Shown piece after piece: positions 8,273 to 18,112 of a stretch of 64,000 bases of DNA. The notes beneath the pieces are model-generated. The model was not told the DNA's origin and ran no database searches. It saw nothing but the letters and a program-made list of their open reading frames with translations. Where the stretch lies: the NCBI RefSeq assembly GCF_900143005.1, contig NZ_FRCS01000009.1:186001-250000 (forward strand). The letters are read 5' to 3'. This DNA comes from Cryptosporangium aurantiacum (GTDB taxonomy: Bacteria > Actinomycetota > Actinomycetes > Mycobacteriales > Cryptosporangiaceae). The stretch's first letter is position 1, and the number at the start of each line of letters is the position of its first letter. The position numbers and the translations under genes were made by a program.

Positions 8273-9235
8273 TCAGTGCCAGTGGGAGGGGCGGTCCAGG
8301 TGTGCGGGGATGCGCGTGGTGCGGTCGCCGCGGGCGGCGGCCAGCTGCGCCGGGACCAGGTACAGCGCGCCGGTGAGGTTCGCGCCGGACAGGTCGGCGT
8401 CCCGCAGGTCGGCGCCGAGGAGGTCGGCCTGCCGGAGGTCCGCGCCGCGGAGGGCCGCGCCGATGAGGTAGGCCCCGCGGAGGTCGGCGCCGCGCAGGGC
8501 GGCCCCGGCCAGCCGGGCACCGATCAGGTCCGCGCCGGCGAGCTCCGCGCCGGCCGGTCCGGCGGCGCCTGTCGCGGCGGCGCGGCGGCTCGGGGCGGGG
8601 CTGCGGTTGGCGGCGGTGTTGCGGTTGGCCGCGGGGCTCGGGGCGGAGCCGCGGCCGGACCGGCGGTTGCGCGGGAGGCGGTTGCCGGGGACGGCGGTGG
8701 CGCGGGTGCGGCGGCTGGCCTCGCGGAGGAGCGGAACGGCCGCGGCCCGGAGCGCGTCGACGTCGAGGGCTAGCAGCTCCTCCGGCGTGCCGTCGGCGAG
8801 CGTCCGGACGCGTTCGGCGGCCGCGGCCAGCTCGGGGTGCAGCGGGGCGGCGGCCGGGAGCGCGAGTGCCTCCTCCAGGTACCACCGCAGCTCGTGGAGC
8901 TGCCGCAGGACCGCGAAGACCGCGAACATCGGCCCGGCGGTCTCCGGTGCGTCCCGCCAGGAGCGACCGCCGAACGTGTGCTGGGAGACGCGTTGCCCGG
9001 CGCCGAGGCAGTCGAAGACCGTGCAGCCGGTGAACCCGGACGGCCGGAGCCGCCCGTGGATGCCGCAGCGGTGGTCGGGGGTCAGGTTCGCGCACGGTGT
9101 GCCCGCGGTTTTGTCGACGGCGAAGTCCGCGGACCGGGCGAACGGCAGCGCGACGCAGCACAGCGCGAAGCAGTTCGCGCAGTCCGGGCGGAGGTCCGCC
9201 GGGATGACCCGGAGGGCCGGTGCGGGTGCGCTCAT
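8273..9235 (-). CDS. Cys-rich pentapeptide-repeat protein
   Basis: A 320-residue protein in three parts. Residues ~18-85 form a Cys-rich domain ([31 protein letters not shown]) that could bind metal or form disulfides. A middle helical region (85-170) is followed by an Ala/Arg-rich low-complexity linker. Residues ~225-300 hold about 13 tandem A(D/A)LxG pentapeptides forming a right-handed beta helix. The function of this actinobacterial family is unknown; other pentapeptide proteins bind gyrase or act structurally. It starts 4 bp after the AfsR/SARP regulator gene stop, so the two are one operon. Confidence 0.85.
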   Translation of the reverse strand: MSAPAPALRVIPADLRPDCANCFALCCVALPFARSADFAVDKTAGTPCANLTPDHRCGIHGRLRPSGFTGCTVFDCLGAGQRVSQHTFGGRSWRDAPETAGPMFAVFAVLRQLHELRWYLEEALALPAAAPLHPELAAAAERVRTLADGTPEELLALDVDALRAAAVPLLREASRRTRATAVPGNRLPRNRRSGRGSAPSPAANRNTAANRSPAPSRRAAATGAAGPAGAELAGADLIGARLAGAALRGADLRGAYLIGAALRGADLRQADLLGADLRDADLSGANLTGALYLVPAQLAAARGDRTTRIPAHLDRPSHWH

Positions 9236-9239
9236 TCGG

Positions 9240-11378
9240 TCAGCATCCGTTCCGATGCGTCGAGTCGGGTTCCGGCGCGCCAGTATGGCCGACGTCGGCG
9301 GGGCCCAGCAGCGCGCGGTAGGCCGCCGCCGGGCGCTGCCCGGTCAGCCACCAGAACCGCAGCCGCGCCGCGACCAGCCGGCGCGCCGCCCCGGTCTGGC
9401 CCGCGGTCACCGCGCGGGCGGTCGCCGCGTCCAGGTCAGCATGCCACGCCTGGAACCGGGCGATCGCGGTCCGCTGCTCCCCGGTCCGCAGCAGCGGTTC
9501 GGTGTGTTCCGCGACCGTCAGCAGGTACGTCGTGTGCGCGGCGGCGACGTGCTCTCGCTCACCGGCCTCGTCCAGGCGGTCGGCGGCGTACGCGCGGACG
9601 GTCGCCGGCAGCCGGTACCGGCGCCCGTCCGGCCCGTCCGCCGGCACCAGCAGCGAGCGGTCGACCAGGTCACCGACCAGGTCCGGCAGCTCACCCGGCG
9701 GCAGGCCGGTGCCGCAGACGACGTCGACCGCCTCCAGGGACGTGGCCCCGGCGAAGACCGCCAGCCGCCGCAGCAGCGTCCGCTGGGAGCGGCTCATCAG
9801 TTCCCAGCTGCCGTCCAGCACCGCTCGCAGCGTCCGGTGCGGCGGGACCCGGCGCCGGCTGCCGCGGCTGAGCAGCGCGAACCGGTCGTCGAGCCGGGAC
9901 GCGACCGCACCCAGGCGCAGCGACCGCAGCCATGCCGCGGCCAGCTCGATCGCCAGCGGTAACCCGTCCAGCGTCCGGCAGATCCGCACCACGTCGCCGA
10001 CCGTGGTGCCGGTCAGCGCGAACCCCGGCTGCGCGGCCGACGCCCGCGCCGTGAACAGCTGCACCGACGGGTAACCGCGGGCGTCGTCGAGCCCCGCGGC
10101 CGACAGCGGCTGCGGTAACGGGGGGATCGGGCACAGCGCCTCCCCGGCCACCCCCAGCGGCTCCCGGCCGGTCACCAGCGCCCGCACACCCGGCGCGGCG
10201 TCCAGCAGGCGCGTCACCAGCGCGGCCAGCGCCTCGACGACGTGCTCGCCGTTGTCGAAGACCAGCAGCGCCCGGCGTCCGCCCAGCAGCTCCACCAGCC
10301 GCGTCACCGGATCCTCGGCGGTGGGCGCCTCGAGGGCCTCTGTCGGGCGAGCCAGCGTCGCCAGCACCGCCTCAGCGACCGTGCCCACGGTGGCACCCGA
10401 ACCGTGCCCGGCCGGCTCCACCAGCCAGACGCCGTCCGGCGCGTCCGGGACCACCGCCGCGGCCTCCAGCGCCAGCCGGGTCTTCCCGGCGCCACCCGGG
10501 CCGGTGAGCGTGATCAACCGGCCACCGGCCAGCAGCTCCGCGACCCGGCGCAGCTCAGCACTTCGGCCGACGAAGCCGGTCAGCGCCGCGGGCAGGTTGC
10601 CGCGGCGGGCCGAAACCCGCGGCCGGGCGTCCTCGCGCAGCGCGGCCAGGTGCGCGTCCTGCACCTCCGGCCCCGGATCCACCCCGAGCCGGTCGACGAG
10701 GAACCGCCGCACCGCCGCGTACCGCTCCAGCGCGTCCGCCCGCCGCCCGGCCGTGGTCAGCGCCCGGATCAGCCGCGCCGCCAGCCCCTCCCGCAGCGGG
10801 TACTCCGCGCAGGCCGCGGTCAGCTCGGTCACCAGCGTCTCCGGGTCCACGCCCCGCGCCAGATCGGCGTCCACCCGGGCCTCGATTGCGGAGAGCCGCA
10901 GCGACCCGGCGCGCGCGGCCACGGCGGCGACGAACGGGGCGCCCCCGGCGTCGGCCAGCACCGGGCCGCGCCAGAGCCCCAGCGCGTCCCGCAGCAGCTT
11001 CGCGCCGCGGTCGGCGTCCCCGGAAAGGACCGCGGCCGAACCGGACGTCGTCAATCGTTCGAACTCGTGCAGGTCCACGCACGCGGGGGAGAGGTCCAGC
11101 CGGTAGCCTGCACCAGGCGAACCGACCGCCTTCCGGCCCGGCGGGCCCGCGCGGTCCAGATCGCGGCGCAGCCGCGACACCGCCGACCGCAGCGCGCTGA
11201 CCGGCGCCGACGGCGGCCGCGTGCCCCACAGGTCGTCGACGAGCCGGTCGGTGGTCACCACACGCCCCGGATCCAGCGCCAACCGGCCCAGCAGAGCGCG
11301 CCGCCGGGCGCCGGTCACCGGCACCGGCAAGCCCTCGGCGTCCCGCAGCTCCAGAGGGCCCAGCAGCCCGAGGCGCAT
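9240..11378 (-). CDS. AfsR/SARP-family transcriptional regulator with NB-ARC ATPase
   Basis: A 712-residue regulator. Residues ~1-95 are the OmpR-like winged helix of SARPs ([24 protein letters not shown]). Residues ~100-250 form the bacterial transcriptional activation domain (DLHEFERL to [14 protein letters not shown]). Residues ~270-560 form an NB-ARC STAND ATPase with Walker [14 protein letters not shown], Walker [11 protein letters not shown] and [14 protein letters not shown] short helical C-terminus follows. Such proteins are ATP-dependent activators of secondary metabolism or development; no target cluster is visible here. The ATG at 11378 has a GGGAGG site. It is followed directly by the pentapeptide gene. 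Confidence 0.88.
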   Translation of the reverse strand: MRLGLLGPLELRDAEGLPVPVTGARRRALLGRLALDPGRVVTTDRLVDDLWGTRPPSAPVSALRSAVSRLRRDLDRAGPPGRKAVGSPGAGYRLDLSPACVDLHEFERLTTSGSAAVLSGDADRGAKLLRDALGLWRGPVLADAGGAPFVAAVAARAGSLRLSAIEARVDADLARGVDPETLVTELTAACAEYPLREGLAARLIRALTTAGRRADALERYAAVRRFLVDRLGVDPGPEVQDAHLAALREDARPRVSARRGNLPAALTGFVGRSAELRRVAELLAGGRLITLTGPGGAGKTRLALEAAAVVPDAPDGVWLVEPAGHGSGATVGTVAEAVLATLARPTEALEAPTAEDPVTRLVELLGGRRALLVFDNGEHVVEALAALVTRLLDAAPGVRALVTGREPLGVAGEALCPIPPLPQPLSAAGLDDARGYPSVQLFTARASAAQPGFALTGTTVGDVVRICRTLDGLPLAIELAAAWLRSLRLGAVASRLDDRFALLSRGSRRRVPPHRTLRAVLDGSWELMSRSQRTLLRRLAVFAGATSLEAVDVVCGTGLPPGELPDLVGDLVDRSLLVPADGPDGRRYRLPATVRAYAADRLDEAGEREHVAAAHTTYLLTVAEHTEPLLRTGEQRTAIARFQAWHADLDAATARAVTAGQTGAARRLVAARLRFWWLTGQRPAAAYRALLGPADVGHTGAPEPDSTHRNGC

Positions 11379-11438
11379 CGTCCTCCCGTCGTCGAAAGGC
11401 GGATCGGGTCCATTCTGCCGACCCGCACCCTGGATCAG

Positions 11439-11456
11439 TAATAACAAGCCCATACG
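11439..11456 (+). repeat. Intergenic 18-bp element, copy 2
   Basis: TAATAACAAGCCCATACG in the gap between the divergent AfsR/SARP (start 11378) and ankyrin (start 11526) genes, oriented with the ankyrin gene. The bases that follow, CAAACACACACCC, resemble those following copies 4 and 5, so conservation extends past the 18-bp core. Confidence 0.8.
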
Positions 11457-11525
11457 CAAACACACACCCAACCACCACAAGGGCAGGCTGACGACGGGTG
11501 GGGGAGCCCGCCTAAGGTGGCTTCC

Positions 11526-11915
11526 GTGGCGGAGGAATTGGACGCGGAGACGCTGGCGTTCGCGCATCGGATGTTCGACCTGGCGCGCGGTGGGCATGCC
11601 GAGGAGCTGGCGGCCGAGGTCGATGCGGGTCTGCCGGTGAACCTGACCAACAGCAAGGGCGACACGTTGCTGTTGCTGGCGGCGTACTACGACCATCCGG
11701 AGACCGTCGCGGCGCTGCTGGCCCGGGGTGCGGACGCGAATCGGGTCAACGACCGTGGTCAGACGCCGCTGGCGGCTGCGGTGTTCCGGCGGTCGGAGCC
11801 GAGCGTGAAGGCGTTGCTGGCGGCCGGTGCGGACCCGCACGCGGGTGGACCGTCCGCCCTGGACACGGCACGGTTCTTCGGTATCCCGGAGATGCTGGGA
11901 TTGCTGGAGAACTGA
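11526..11915 (+). CDS. Small ankyrin-repeat protein
   Basis: A ~129-residue soluble protein with three to four ankyrin repeats: AEELAAEVDAGLPVNLTNSKGDTLLLLAAYYDHPETVAALLARGADANRVNDRGQ reads in 33-residue periods (shown here by its first and last units: NSKGDTLLLLAAYYDH and NDRGQTPLAAAVFRRS). It probably mediates protein binding. GTG at 11526 is preferred because a TAAGGT -10 box lies 7 bases upstream, a leaderless arrangement; GTG 11517 is possible. The gene is bracketed by two same-orientation copies of the 18-bp element, and precedes malate dehydrogenase. Confidence 0.85.
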   Translation: MAEELDAETLAFAHRMFDLARGGHAEELAAEVDAGLPVNLTNSKGDTLLLLAAYYDHPETVAALLARGADANRVNDRGQTPLAAAVFRRSEPSVKALLAAGADPHAGGPSALDTARFFGIPEMLGLLEN

Positions 11916-11920
11916 CCACG

Positions 11921-11938
11921 TAGTAACAAGCCCATACG
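11921..11938 (+). repeat. Intergenic 18-bp element, copy 3
   Basis: TAGTAACAAGCCCATACG, one mismatch from the consensus, 5 bp after the ankyrin stop and ~114 bp before the malate dehydrogenase start. A probable -10 box (TAGCGT, about 12013) for malate dehydrogenase lies further downstream, so the element is not itself the core promoter. Confidence 0.8.
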
Positions 11939-12030
11939 TCATAACGCACAACCCAAAGACGCAAACGTCACACCCACGGGACCGGTCCCTCCCTCGGGAG
12001 TGGGGCAGGGGTAGCGTCGTCAGGCGGTAA

Positions 12031-13038
<1,008 letters not shown>

Positions 13039-13053
13039 GTTTCGTTCGTCCGG

Positions 13054-13090
13054 AAGGGCGGCGGTCCCCTGGTGGGGGTCGCCGCCCTTT
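13054..13090 (+). terminator. Intrinsic terminator after mdh
   Basis: Stem AAGGGCGGCG ... CGCCGCCCTTT with additional GTCCCC/GGGGGT pairing and a short loop, ending in TTT. Because the stem is flanked by A and T runs it can act on both strands, and it also lies 4 bp from the end of the convergent response regulator gene. Confidence 0.85.
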
Positions 13091-13093
13091 GGG

Positions 13094-14227
13094 TTATTGG
13101 GGGTCGGTGACGCGGATGGGTTCGTTGACGCCGACGCTGGTGGCGAAGTTGGTGAGGCGGATTTTGACGGCTTCGGTGACGGTGTCGCCTTTGCGGACGA
13201 GGACGGTGCCGGTGGTGGCGAGGACGTCGTGTTGGAAGACCTGGCCGAGGCGGAGGTCGCGGACGGTGAGTTCGCGGATTTCGCCTTGGGTGGTGGCGAC
13301 GGTGGTGGCGGCGTGGAGTACGGCTTGGATGACGTCGGGTCGGTGGCGGCAGGTGCCGGTGAGTCGGCGGGCGGTGGCGGTGGGTTCTTCGGCGTTCTGG
13401 CGGGCGGCGACGAATTTGGTGGCGACGGCGAGGACGTCGATGCATTGGGCTTCTTCGTCGTCGGCGGCGGGGTGGTCGCCGTCGGAGTTTTGGAGGGAGA
13501 TCCAGCGGGCGACGCGTTCCATGCGGGGGATGCGGATGAGTAGGTCGTGGGCGACTTGGGGGTGGGTGGCGTACATGGTGGTTTCGTCGGGGGTGGGGTT
13601 GGCGCCGGTTTCGACGCGTTCGACGACGTCGGGTGGGATGGCGACGAGTCCGATTTGGCTGAGTTTGGCGGCGGCGCGGAGTTCCCAGACGTGGCCGAGG
13701 CGGAGGGTGCGGGCGGCGGTGTCGGTGATGCGGCTGGTGCGGGTGGTGCGGCTGTAGGCGTCGGGGTTGCCGAGGGAGAGGAGTTGGGCGAGGACGTCGA
13801 CGGAGCCGGCGAGGGTTTTCTGGAGGAGTTCGCGTTCGGCGTGGACGAGTTGGTATTGGCGGAGGGCGTCGTCGATGGAGCTGCGGAGTCCGTGGGGGCT
13901 GCAGGGTTTGGCGATGAAGCGGAAGAGGCTGCTCTCGTTGACGGCGGCGATGGTGGAGGGGAGGTCGGCTTGGCCGGAGAGGATCATGAGGACGGCGTCG
14001 GGGGTGATTTCGTGGGCTTTGGCGAGGAATTGGGCGCCGTTCATTTGCGGCATCATCATGTCGGAGACGATGACTGCGAAGGGGTCGGTGCTGTGGCGGT
14101 TGTGTTCGAGGATGGCGATGCCATCGGCGCCGGAGAGTGCGGTTTCGATCGTGTAGTGGCTGGCGAGGTTGCGGCGGACGCCGTCGAGGACGCGTGGTTC
14201 GTCGTCGACCATGAGGATTCGTGCCAT
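13094..14227 (-). CDS. Response regulator with degenerate HD-GYP-type output domain (paralogue 2)
   Basis: A 377-residue paralogue of the 6545-7705 protein with the same layout. The receiver domain has Asp56 in VIVSDMMMPQMNG and Lys in FRFIAKPCSP. The output domain reads LSQIGLVAIPPDVVERV where active HD-GYP enzymes have LHDIGK, and keeps only the ATHPQVAHDLL histidine. The tail TTGTVLVRKGDTVTEAVKIRLTNF is shared. It is probably a non-catalytic signalling output. It is divergent from the histidine kinase at 14342, 114 bp away. Its codons end almost always in C or A rather than G, unlike the paralogue, which matches the strong plus-strand G excess of this stretch. Confidence 0.85.
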   Translation of the reverse strand: MARILMVDDEPRVLDGVRRNLASHYTIETALSGADGIAILEHNRHSTDPFAVIVSDMMMPQMNGAQFLAKAHEITPDAVLMILSGQADLPSTIAAVNESSLFRFIAKPCSPHGLRSSIDDALRQYQLVHAERELLQKTLAGSVDVLAQLLSLGNPDAYSRTTRTSRITDTAARTLRLGHVWELRAAAKLSQIGLVAIPPDVVERVETGANPTPDETTMYATHPQVAHDLLIRIPRMERVARWISLQNSDGDHPAADDEEAQCIDVLAVATKFVAARQNAEEPTATARRLTGTCRHRPDVIQAVLHAATTVATTQGEIRELTVRDLRLGQVFQHDVLATTGTVLVRKGDTVTEAVKIRLTNFATSVGVNEPIRVTDPQ

Positions 14228-14341
14228 GGTTCGTCTACCAGCCTTGTCCGGTTAATTCCCTTTACGCCACTTTAGCCGTATCTTAGGCGAAAGCGTTCGC
14301 CGCTGGGACACCCGCCGGACGCCGGGCACGGGAGGCTGGCG

Positions 14342-16075
14342 ATGGGCGAGCTGGGGCAACCCGCCGACGCGGCGCCGATGGTGCCCTCGGCGGAGGCCAT
14401 GCGGCGTCTGGGCGCCAACGCGCTGCGCTCTCCGCTGGGGCTGGCGCTCGCCGACGCCGAGGGCCGGATCGAGTGGATGAACCCCGCGTTCAGCCAGGCG
14501 ACCGGAGTCAGCCCGGCCGACGCGGTCGGGCGGCATCCGCTCGACCTGCTGCTACCCCGCGCGTCGTTCCCCCCGGACGAGGTGGAGCGGCTGCGCCGCG
14601 AGGTGGCCTCCGGGGGCCGCCTGGACCTGGAGTACGACACCGAGACCAGGGACGGACGCCCCTACAGCGTCAGCCTGCGGATGGGCCCGGGTACCGGGTC
14701 CGACACCGGCGAGTACTTCGTGATCCTCACCGAGGACATCACCGAGCGGCGGCGCAGCGCCGAGGAGGCGCAGCGGATCGCCGAGCGCGCGGAGGCGGTC
14801 GCCCACGAGCTGCACACCGAGCGGGAGCTGCTGGCCAGCGTGCTGTCCACGATCCCGCACGTGGTGTTCTGGAAGGACACCGAGCACCGCTACCTGGGCT
14901 GCAACGAGCCCTACGCGCGGCTGCGCGGCCTGGGAAGCGAGAAGGACCTGGTCGGCAAGCGGGAAGGGGAGCTGGACCAGGACGAGCTGGGGCTGCTGAT
15001 CGCACAGATCGAGGGGCACGTGCTCGACAGCGGTACCCCGGTGGTCGACCAGACGGTGACCGTGACGAGCCCGGACGGGCCGGCGCAGGTGCTGCTGCTC
15101 AGTGTCCTGCCCCGGCACGCGGAGGCGAGCACCCCCGGCGGGGTGATCGGGGTCGGGGCCGACGTCACCCGGATCACCGCGCTGGAACGCCAGCTGGCGC
15201 AGGCCACCCGGCTGGAGTCGATCGGCCAGCTGGCCGCGGGCCTGGCGCACGAGATCAACACGCCGGTGCAGTACGTCTCGGACAACGTGCTGTTCCTGGC
15301 CGACTCGTTCACCGACGTGCTGGAGGCGCTGCGGTCGATCGCGAACGTGGCGCGCGGCGCCGAGCAGGATCCCCGCGGGGACGCGCCGGCGCCGTCGGTG
15401 GACGATCTGCGGGCCCGGCTGTCACTGCTGGTGGACGGGCTGGACCTGGACTTCCTCGGCACCGAGATCCCCAGCGCGCTCGAGCAGACCCTGGAAGGGG
15501 TGGGCCGGGTCGCGGAGATCGTCCGGGCGATGAAGGAGTTCTCCCACCCGGGGCAGGGCCGCACCGACACCGATCTCAACCGGGCGGTGGAGTCGACCGT
15601 GCAGGTGTCGCGCAACGAGTGGAAATACGTGGCCCACATGGAGATGGAGCTGGATCCGGCGGTGGGTCTGGTGCCCTGTTACGAGGGAGAGCTCAAACAG
15701 GTGGTGCTGAACCTGATCGTCAACGCCGCGCACGCGATCGCCGAGCAGCAGGCGCGCCGCGGGGAGCAGGAGCAGGGGCGGATCGGGATCAGTACCCGGC
15801 GGGTCGGTGATTCGGTCCAGATCGCGGTGAGCGATACCGGCACCGGGATGGACGAGGCGACGCGGATGCGGATCTTCGACCCGTTCTTCACCACGAAGGA
15901 AGTCGGGAAGGGCACCGGGCAAGGGCTGGCGATGGCGCACAGCTGTGTGGTGGGCAAGCACGGCGGGTCGATCGAGGTCGACTCGGTGGTCGGCGAGGGG
16001 ACGACGTTCCGGCTGATCCTGCCGGGGACGGTGGATCAGCCGGATCCGGGGCCGGATCCGATGGCGGGGTGGTGA
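14342..16075 (+). CDS. Double-PAS soluble sensor histidine kinase
   Basis: A 577-residue kinase without membrane segments. PAS domain 1 spans ~25-135 (ending ILTEDITERRRSAEE), a coiled coil ~136-165, and PAS domain 2 ~166-280 (VFWKDTEHRYLGCNEPYARL). The phospho-acceptor His303 is in LAAGLAHEINTPVQYVSDN, typical of NtrB/HPK4-like kinases. ATP-binding motifs are N-box LNLIVNAAHAI, G1 VSDTGTGMDE, F-box FDPFFTTKEVGKGTGQGLAMAHS. It probably senses a cytoplasmic signal. GGGAGG precedes the ATG. The receiver-HDOD gene starts 4 bp after its stop and is the obvious phosphotransfer partner; the divergent receiver gene may be another. Confidence 0.92.
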   Translation: MGELGQPADAAPMVPSAEAMRRLGANALRSPLGLALADAEGRIEWMNPAFSQATGVSPADAVGRHPLDLLLPRASFPPDEVERLRREVASGGRLDLEYDTETRDGRPYSVSLRMGPGTGSDTGEYFVILTEDITERRRSAEEAQRIAERAEAVAHELHTERELLASVLSTIPHVVFWKDTEHRYLGCNEPYARLRGLGSEKDLVGKREGELDQDELGLLIAQIEGHVLDSGTPVVDQTVTVTSPDGPAQVLLLSVLPRHAEASTPGGVIGVGADVTRITALERQLAQATRLESIGQLAAGLAHEINTPVQYVSDNVLFLADSFTDVLEALRSIANVARGAEQDPRGDAPAPSVDDLRARLSLLVDGLDLDFLGTEIPSALEQTLEGVGRVAEIVRAMKEFSHPGQGRTDTDLNRAVESTVQVSRNEWKYVAHMEMELDPAVGLVPCYEGELKQVVLNLIVNAAHAIAEQQARRGEQEQGRIGISTRRVGDSVQIAVSDTGTGMDEATRMRIFDPFFTTKEVGKGTGQGLAMAHSCVVGKHGGSIEVDSVVGEGTTFRLILPGTVDQPDPGPDPMAGW

Positions 16076-16079
16076 GCGC

Positions 16080-17276
16080 GTGCTGCGGGTGATGTTCATC
16101 GACGACGAGCCGAACATCCTGTCGGGGCTGCGGCGGATGCTGCGCACCCAGCGCGGTGAGTGGGACATGCAGTTCGCCAACTCGGGCGCGGAGGGGCTGG
16201 CGCTGATGGCCGAGCAGCCGGTCGACGTCCTGGTGTGCGACATGCGGATGCCGGGGATGGACGGGGTCCAGGTGATGGCCGCGGTGCGGGAGCGGCACCC
16301 GTCCACGGCGCGGATCATCCTGACCGGGCAGACCGATCGGGAGTCGGTGATCGCCGCGCTCGGGCTGACCCAGCGGTTCCTGCTCAAGCCGTGCCGCCCG
16401 GAGGATCTGGTGGCGGCGATCGAGCAGGTGGTGGCGGTGCGGCAGGCCGTCACCGAGGGGCAGATCCAGGCGTTTCTGGGGTCGGTGCATTCCTTGCCGC
16501 GGCCACCCGCGGTGTACACGCAGATCGTGGAGATGGCCGCGCGGCCGGACTGCGACGTGGCGGATCTGGTCCAGATCATCGAGCACGACATCGCGACGGC
16601 CACCGAGGTGCTCAAGCTGGTGAACTCCGGGGTGTTCTGTTCGCCGCACCCGGTGGACACGCTCGCGGGTGCGGTGGTGCTGCTGGGGTTCGACGCGATT
16701 CAGGCGCTGGCGCTGGCCAGTTCGGCGTTGCGGTCGGACGTGCCGACGCCGGAGAGCTTCGATCTGGACGCGTTGGCGCACTACAGCATGGTGGTGGCGG
16801 CGATGTGCCGGAAGATCGCGGCGGGTGAGGGTGCGGACCGCAACGGCGTCAGCGCCGCATTCCTGTCCGGTTTGTTGCACAGTGTCGGGTTGTTGGTGCA
16901 GGTGGGGGCGAACCCGCGGGGCTGGGACGTGGTCCGTGCGGGGTGCCGGGATCCGTGGGCGCAGGCCGAGGCGGAGGTGCAGGTGTTCGGCTGCACCTCG
17001 ACGCAGGCCAGCGCGTACCTGCTGGGCTTGTGGGGGTTCGCCGAGCCGATCGTCCACACGGTGCTGGAGCAGCCGGTGCGGCCGGGCGATCCGGTGGCCA
17101 CCCCGGCGGCGCACACGCTGGCGTACGCGCGGATGCGGGCGGGCTACCCGGCGACCGAGGTGGTGCCCGGGACGTACCTGACGGAAGTGCGGCTGGCGCG
17201 CTGGGACGAGTGGTGCGCGGACCTCAAGGAGGACCTGGCGACCGTGGTCTGGCCCCCCGTTCCGGTTCCCCGATAA
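16080..17276 (+). CDS. Response regulator with HDOD output domain
   Basis: A 398-residue protein. Residues 1-120 form a receiver with Asp54 in VLVCDMRMPGMDG and Lys in RFLLKPCRPED. Residues ~135-335 form an HDOD domain (SLPRPPAVYTQIVEMAA, VVLLGFDAIQALALASS), a non-enzymatic relative of HD phosphohydrolases that acts in signal relay. The GTG start lies 4 bp after the histidine kinase stop, so the two genes form a classic two-component operon. With the two degenerate HD-GYP paralogues nearby this makes three receivers around one kinase. A small inverted repeat (ATAATG-TG-CATTAT) overlaps the stop. Confidence 0.9.
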   Translation: MLRVMFIDDEPNILSGLRRMLRTQRGEWDMQFANSGAEGLALMAEQPVDVLVCDMRMPGMDGVQVMAAVRERHPSTARIILTGQTDRESVIAALGLTQRFLLKPCRPEDLVAAIEQVVAVRQAVTEGQIQAFLGSVHSLPRPPAVYTQIVEMAARPDCDVADLVQIIEHDIATATEVLKLVNSGVFCSPHPVDTLAGAVVLLGFDAIQALALASSALRSDVPTPESFDLDALAHYSMVVAAMCRKIAAGEGADRNGVSAAFLSGLLHSVGLLVQVGANPRGWDVVRAGCRDPWAQAEAEVQVFGCTSTQASAYLLGLWGFAEPIVHTVLEQPVRPGDPVATPAAHTLAYARMRAGYPATEVVPGTYLTEVRLARWDEWCADLKEDLATVVWPPVPVPR

Positions 17277-17314
17277 TGTGCATTATGTAAAGTAGGGGTT
17301 CGGGAGGGTCTCCC

Positions 17315-17965
17315 TCAGGCGGCCACGGCGACGGCTTTCGAGCGTTCGGTGGCGAGCTTGACCGCGAGCCCCGCGAGCACGGTGCCCATCAGGTACCGCT
17401 GGATCTTCAGCCAGGTCGGGCGGGCGCCGAGGAACGTGGCGATCGCGCCGGCGGAGACGACGATCAGCGCGTTGACGGTGAGTGCGACGGCGATCTGGAC
17501 GCTGCCCAGCGTGAGGCTCTGCAGCGCGACGTGGCCGAGTGCCGGGTCGACGAACTGCGGCAGCAGCGAGATGTAGAGGATCGCGATCTTGGGGTTGAGC
17601 AGGTTGGTGACCAGTCCCATCGTGAACAGCCGGCGGGCGGGGTCGGGTGGCAGCGGCGCGGGGTCGAACACGTTGGCGCCGCCGGGGCGCAGGGTCTGCC
17701 AGGCGAGGTAGAGCAGGTAGGCGGCGCCGGCGAGTTTGATCGCGGTGTAGAGCGCGGGGACGACGGTGAAGATCGCGACGAGCCCGGCGGTGGCCGCGGT
17801 GAGGTAGACGAGGAATCCGGCCGCGACGCCGGTGAGTGAGACCAGTCCGGCGCGGCGGCCCTGGGTGAGGGTGCGGGAGACCAGGTAGATCATGTTCGGG
17901 CCGGGGGTCAGGACGAGCCCGAGGGCGACGGCGGCGATGCCGAGTAGCGCGCCGGTGGTGATCAC
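17315..17965 (-). CDS. LysE/RhtB-family amino-acid exporter
   Basis: A 216-residue membrane protein with six predicted helices and the family signature PGPNMIYLVSRTLTQGRRAGLVSL near the N-terminus and NLLNPKIAILYISLLPQF in the middle. The family exports amino acids or related small molecules across the plasma membrane. It starts at GTG 17965 after an AGGAGG ribosome site. It is convergent with the receiver-HDOD gene. An inverted repeat upstream at 18032-18056 may be its operator. Confidence 0.9.
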   Translation of the reverse strand: MITTGALLGIAAVALGLVLTPGPNMIYLVSRTLTQGRRAGLVSLTGVAAGFLVYLTAATAGLVAIFTVVPALYTAIKLAGAAYLLYLAWQTLRPGGANVFDPAPLPPDPARRLFTMGLVTNLLNPKIAILYISLLPQFVDPALGHVALQSLTLGSVQIAVALTVNALIVVSAGAIATFLGARPTWLKIQRYLMGTVLAGLAVKLATERSKAVAVAA

Positions 17966-18031
17966 GGGGCCTCCTGGTGCGGTGGTGCGGTTCTCCCCCG
18001 TCAGCCAACCGGAGCGGGCGCGGCGATCGCC

Positions 18032-18056
18032 AGTCCATTTCGCCCGGTAGTGGACT
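18032..18056. promoter_or_regulatory. Inverted repeat upstream of the LysE-family gene
   Basis: AGTCCA (18032-18037) and TGGACT (18051-18056) form a perfect 6-bp inverted repeat with 13 bp between arms. It lies 67 bp before the LysE start, in the gap after the acetyltransferase gene. It could be an operator; a weak hairpin is the alternative. A GGCCACCCCCCGC direct duplication follows at about 18077-18103. Confidence 0.35.
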
Positions 18057-18112
18057 CGATGAACCCGACGGGGTCAGCGCGGCCACCCCCCGCGGCCACC
18101 CCCCGCGGCCAC

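Noticed and set aside
7684-8520. Long minus-strand frame treated as one 278-residue gene
   Set aside because: Its first half is antisense-register noise from the pentapeptide gene; only the part below ~8205 shows NB-ARC similarity.
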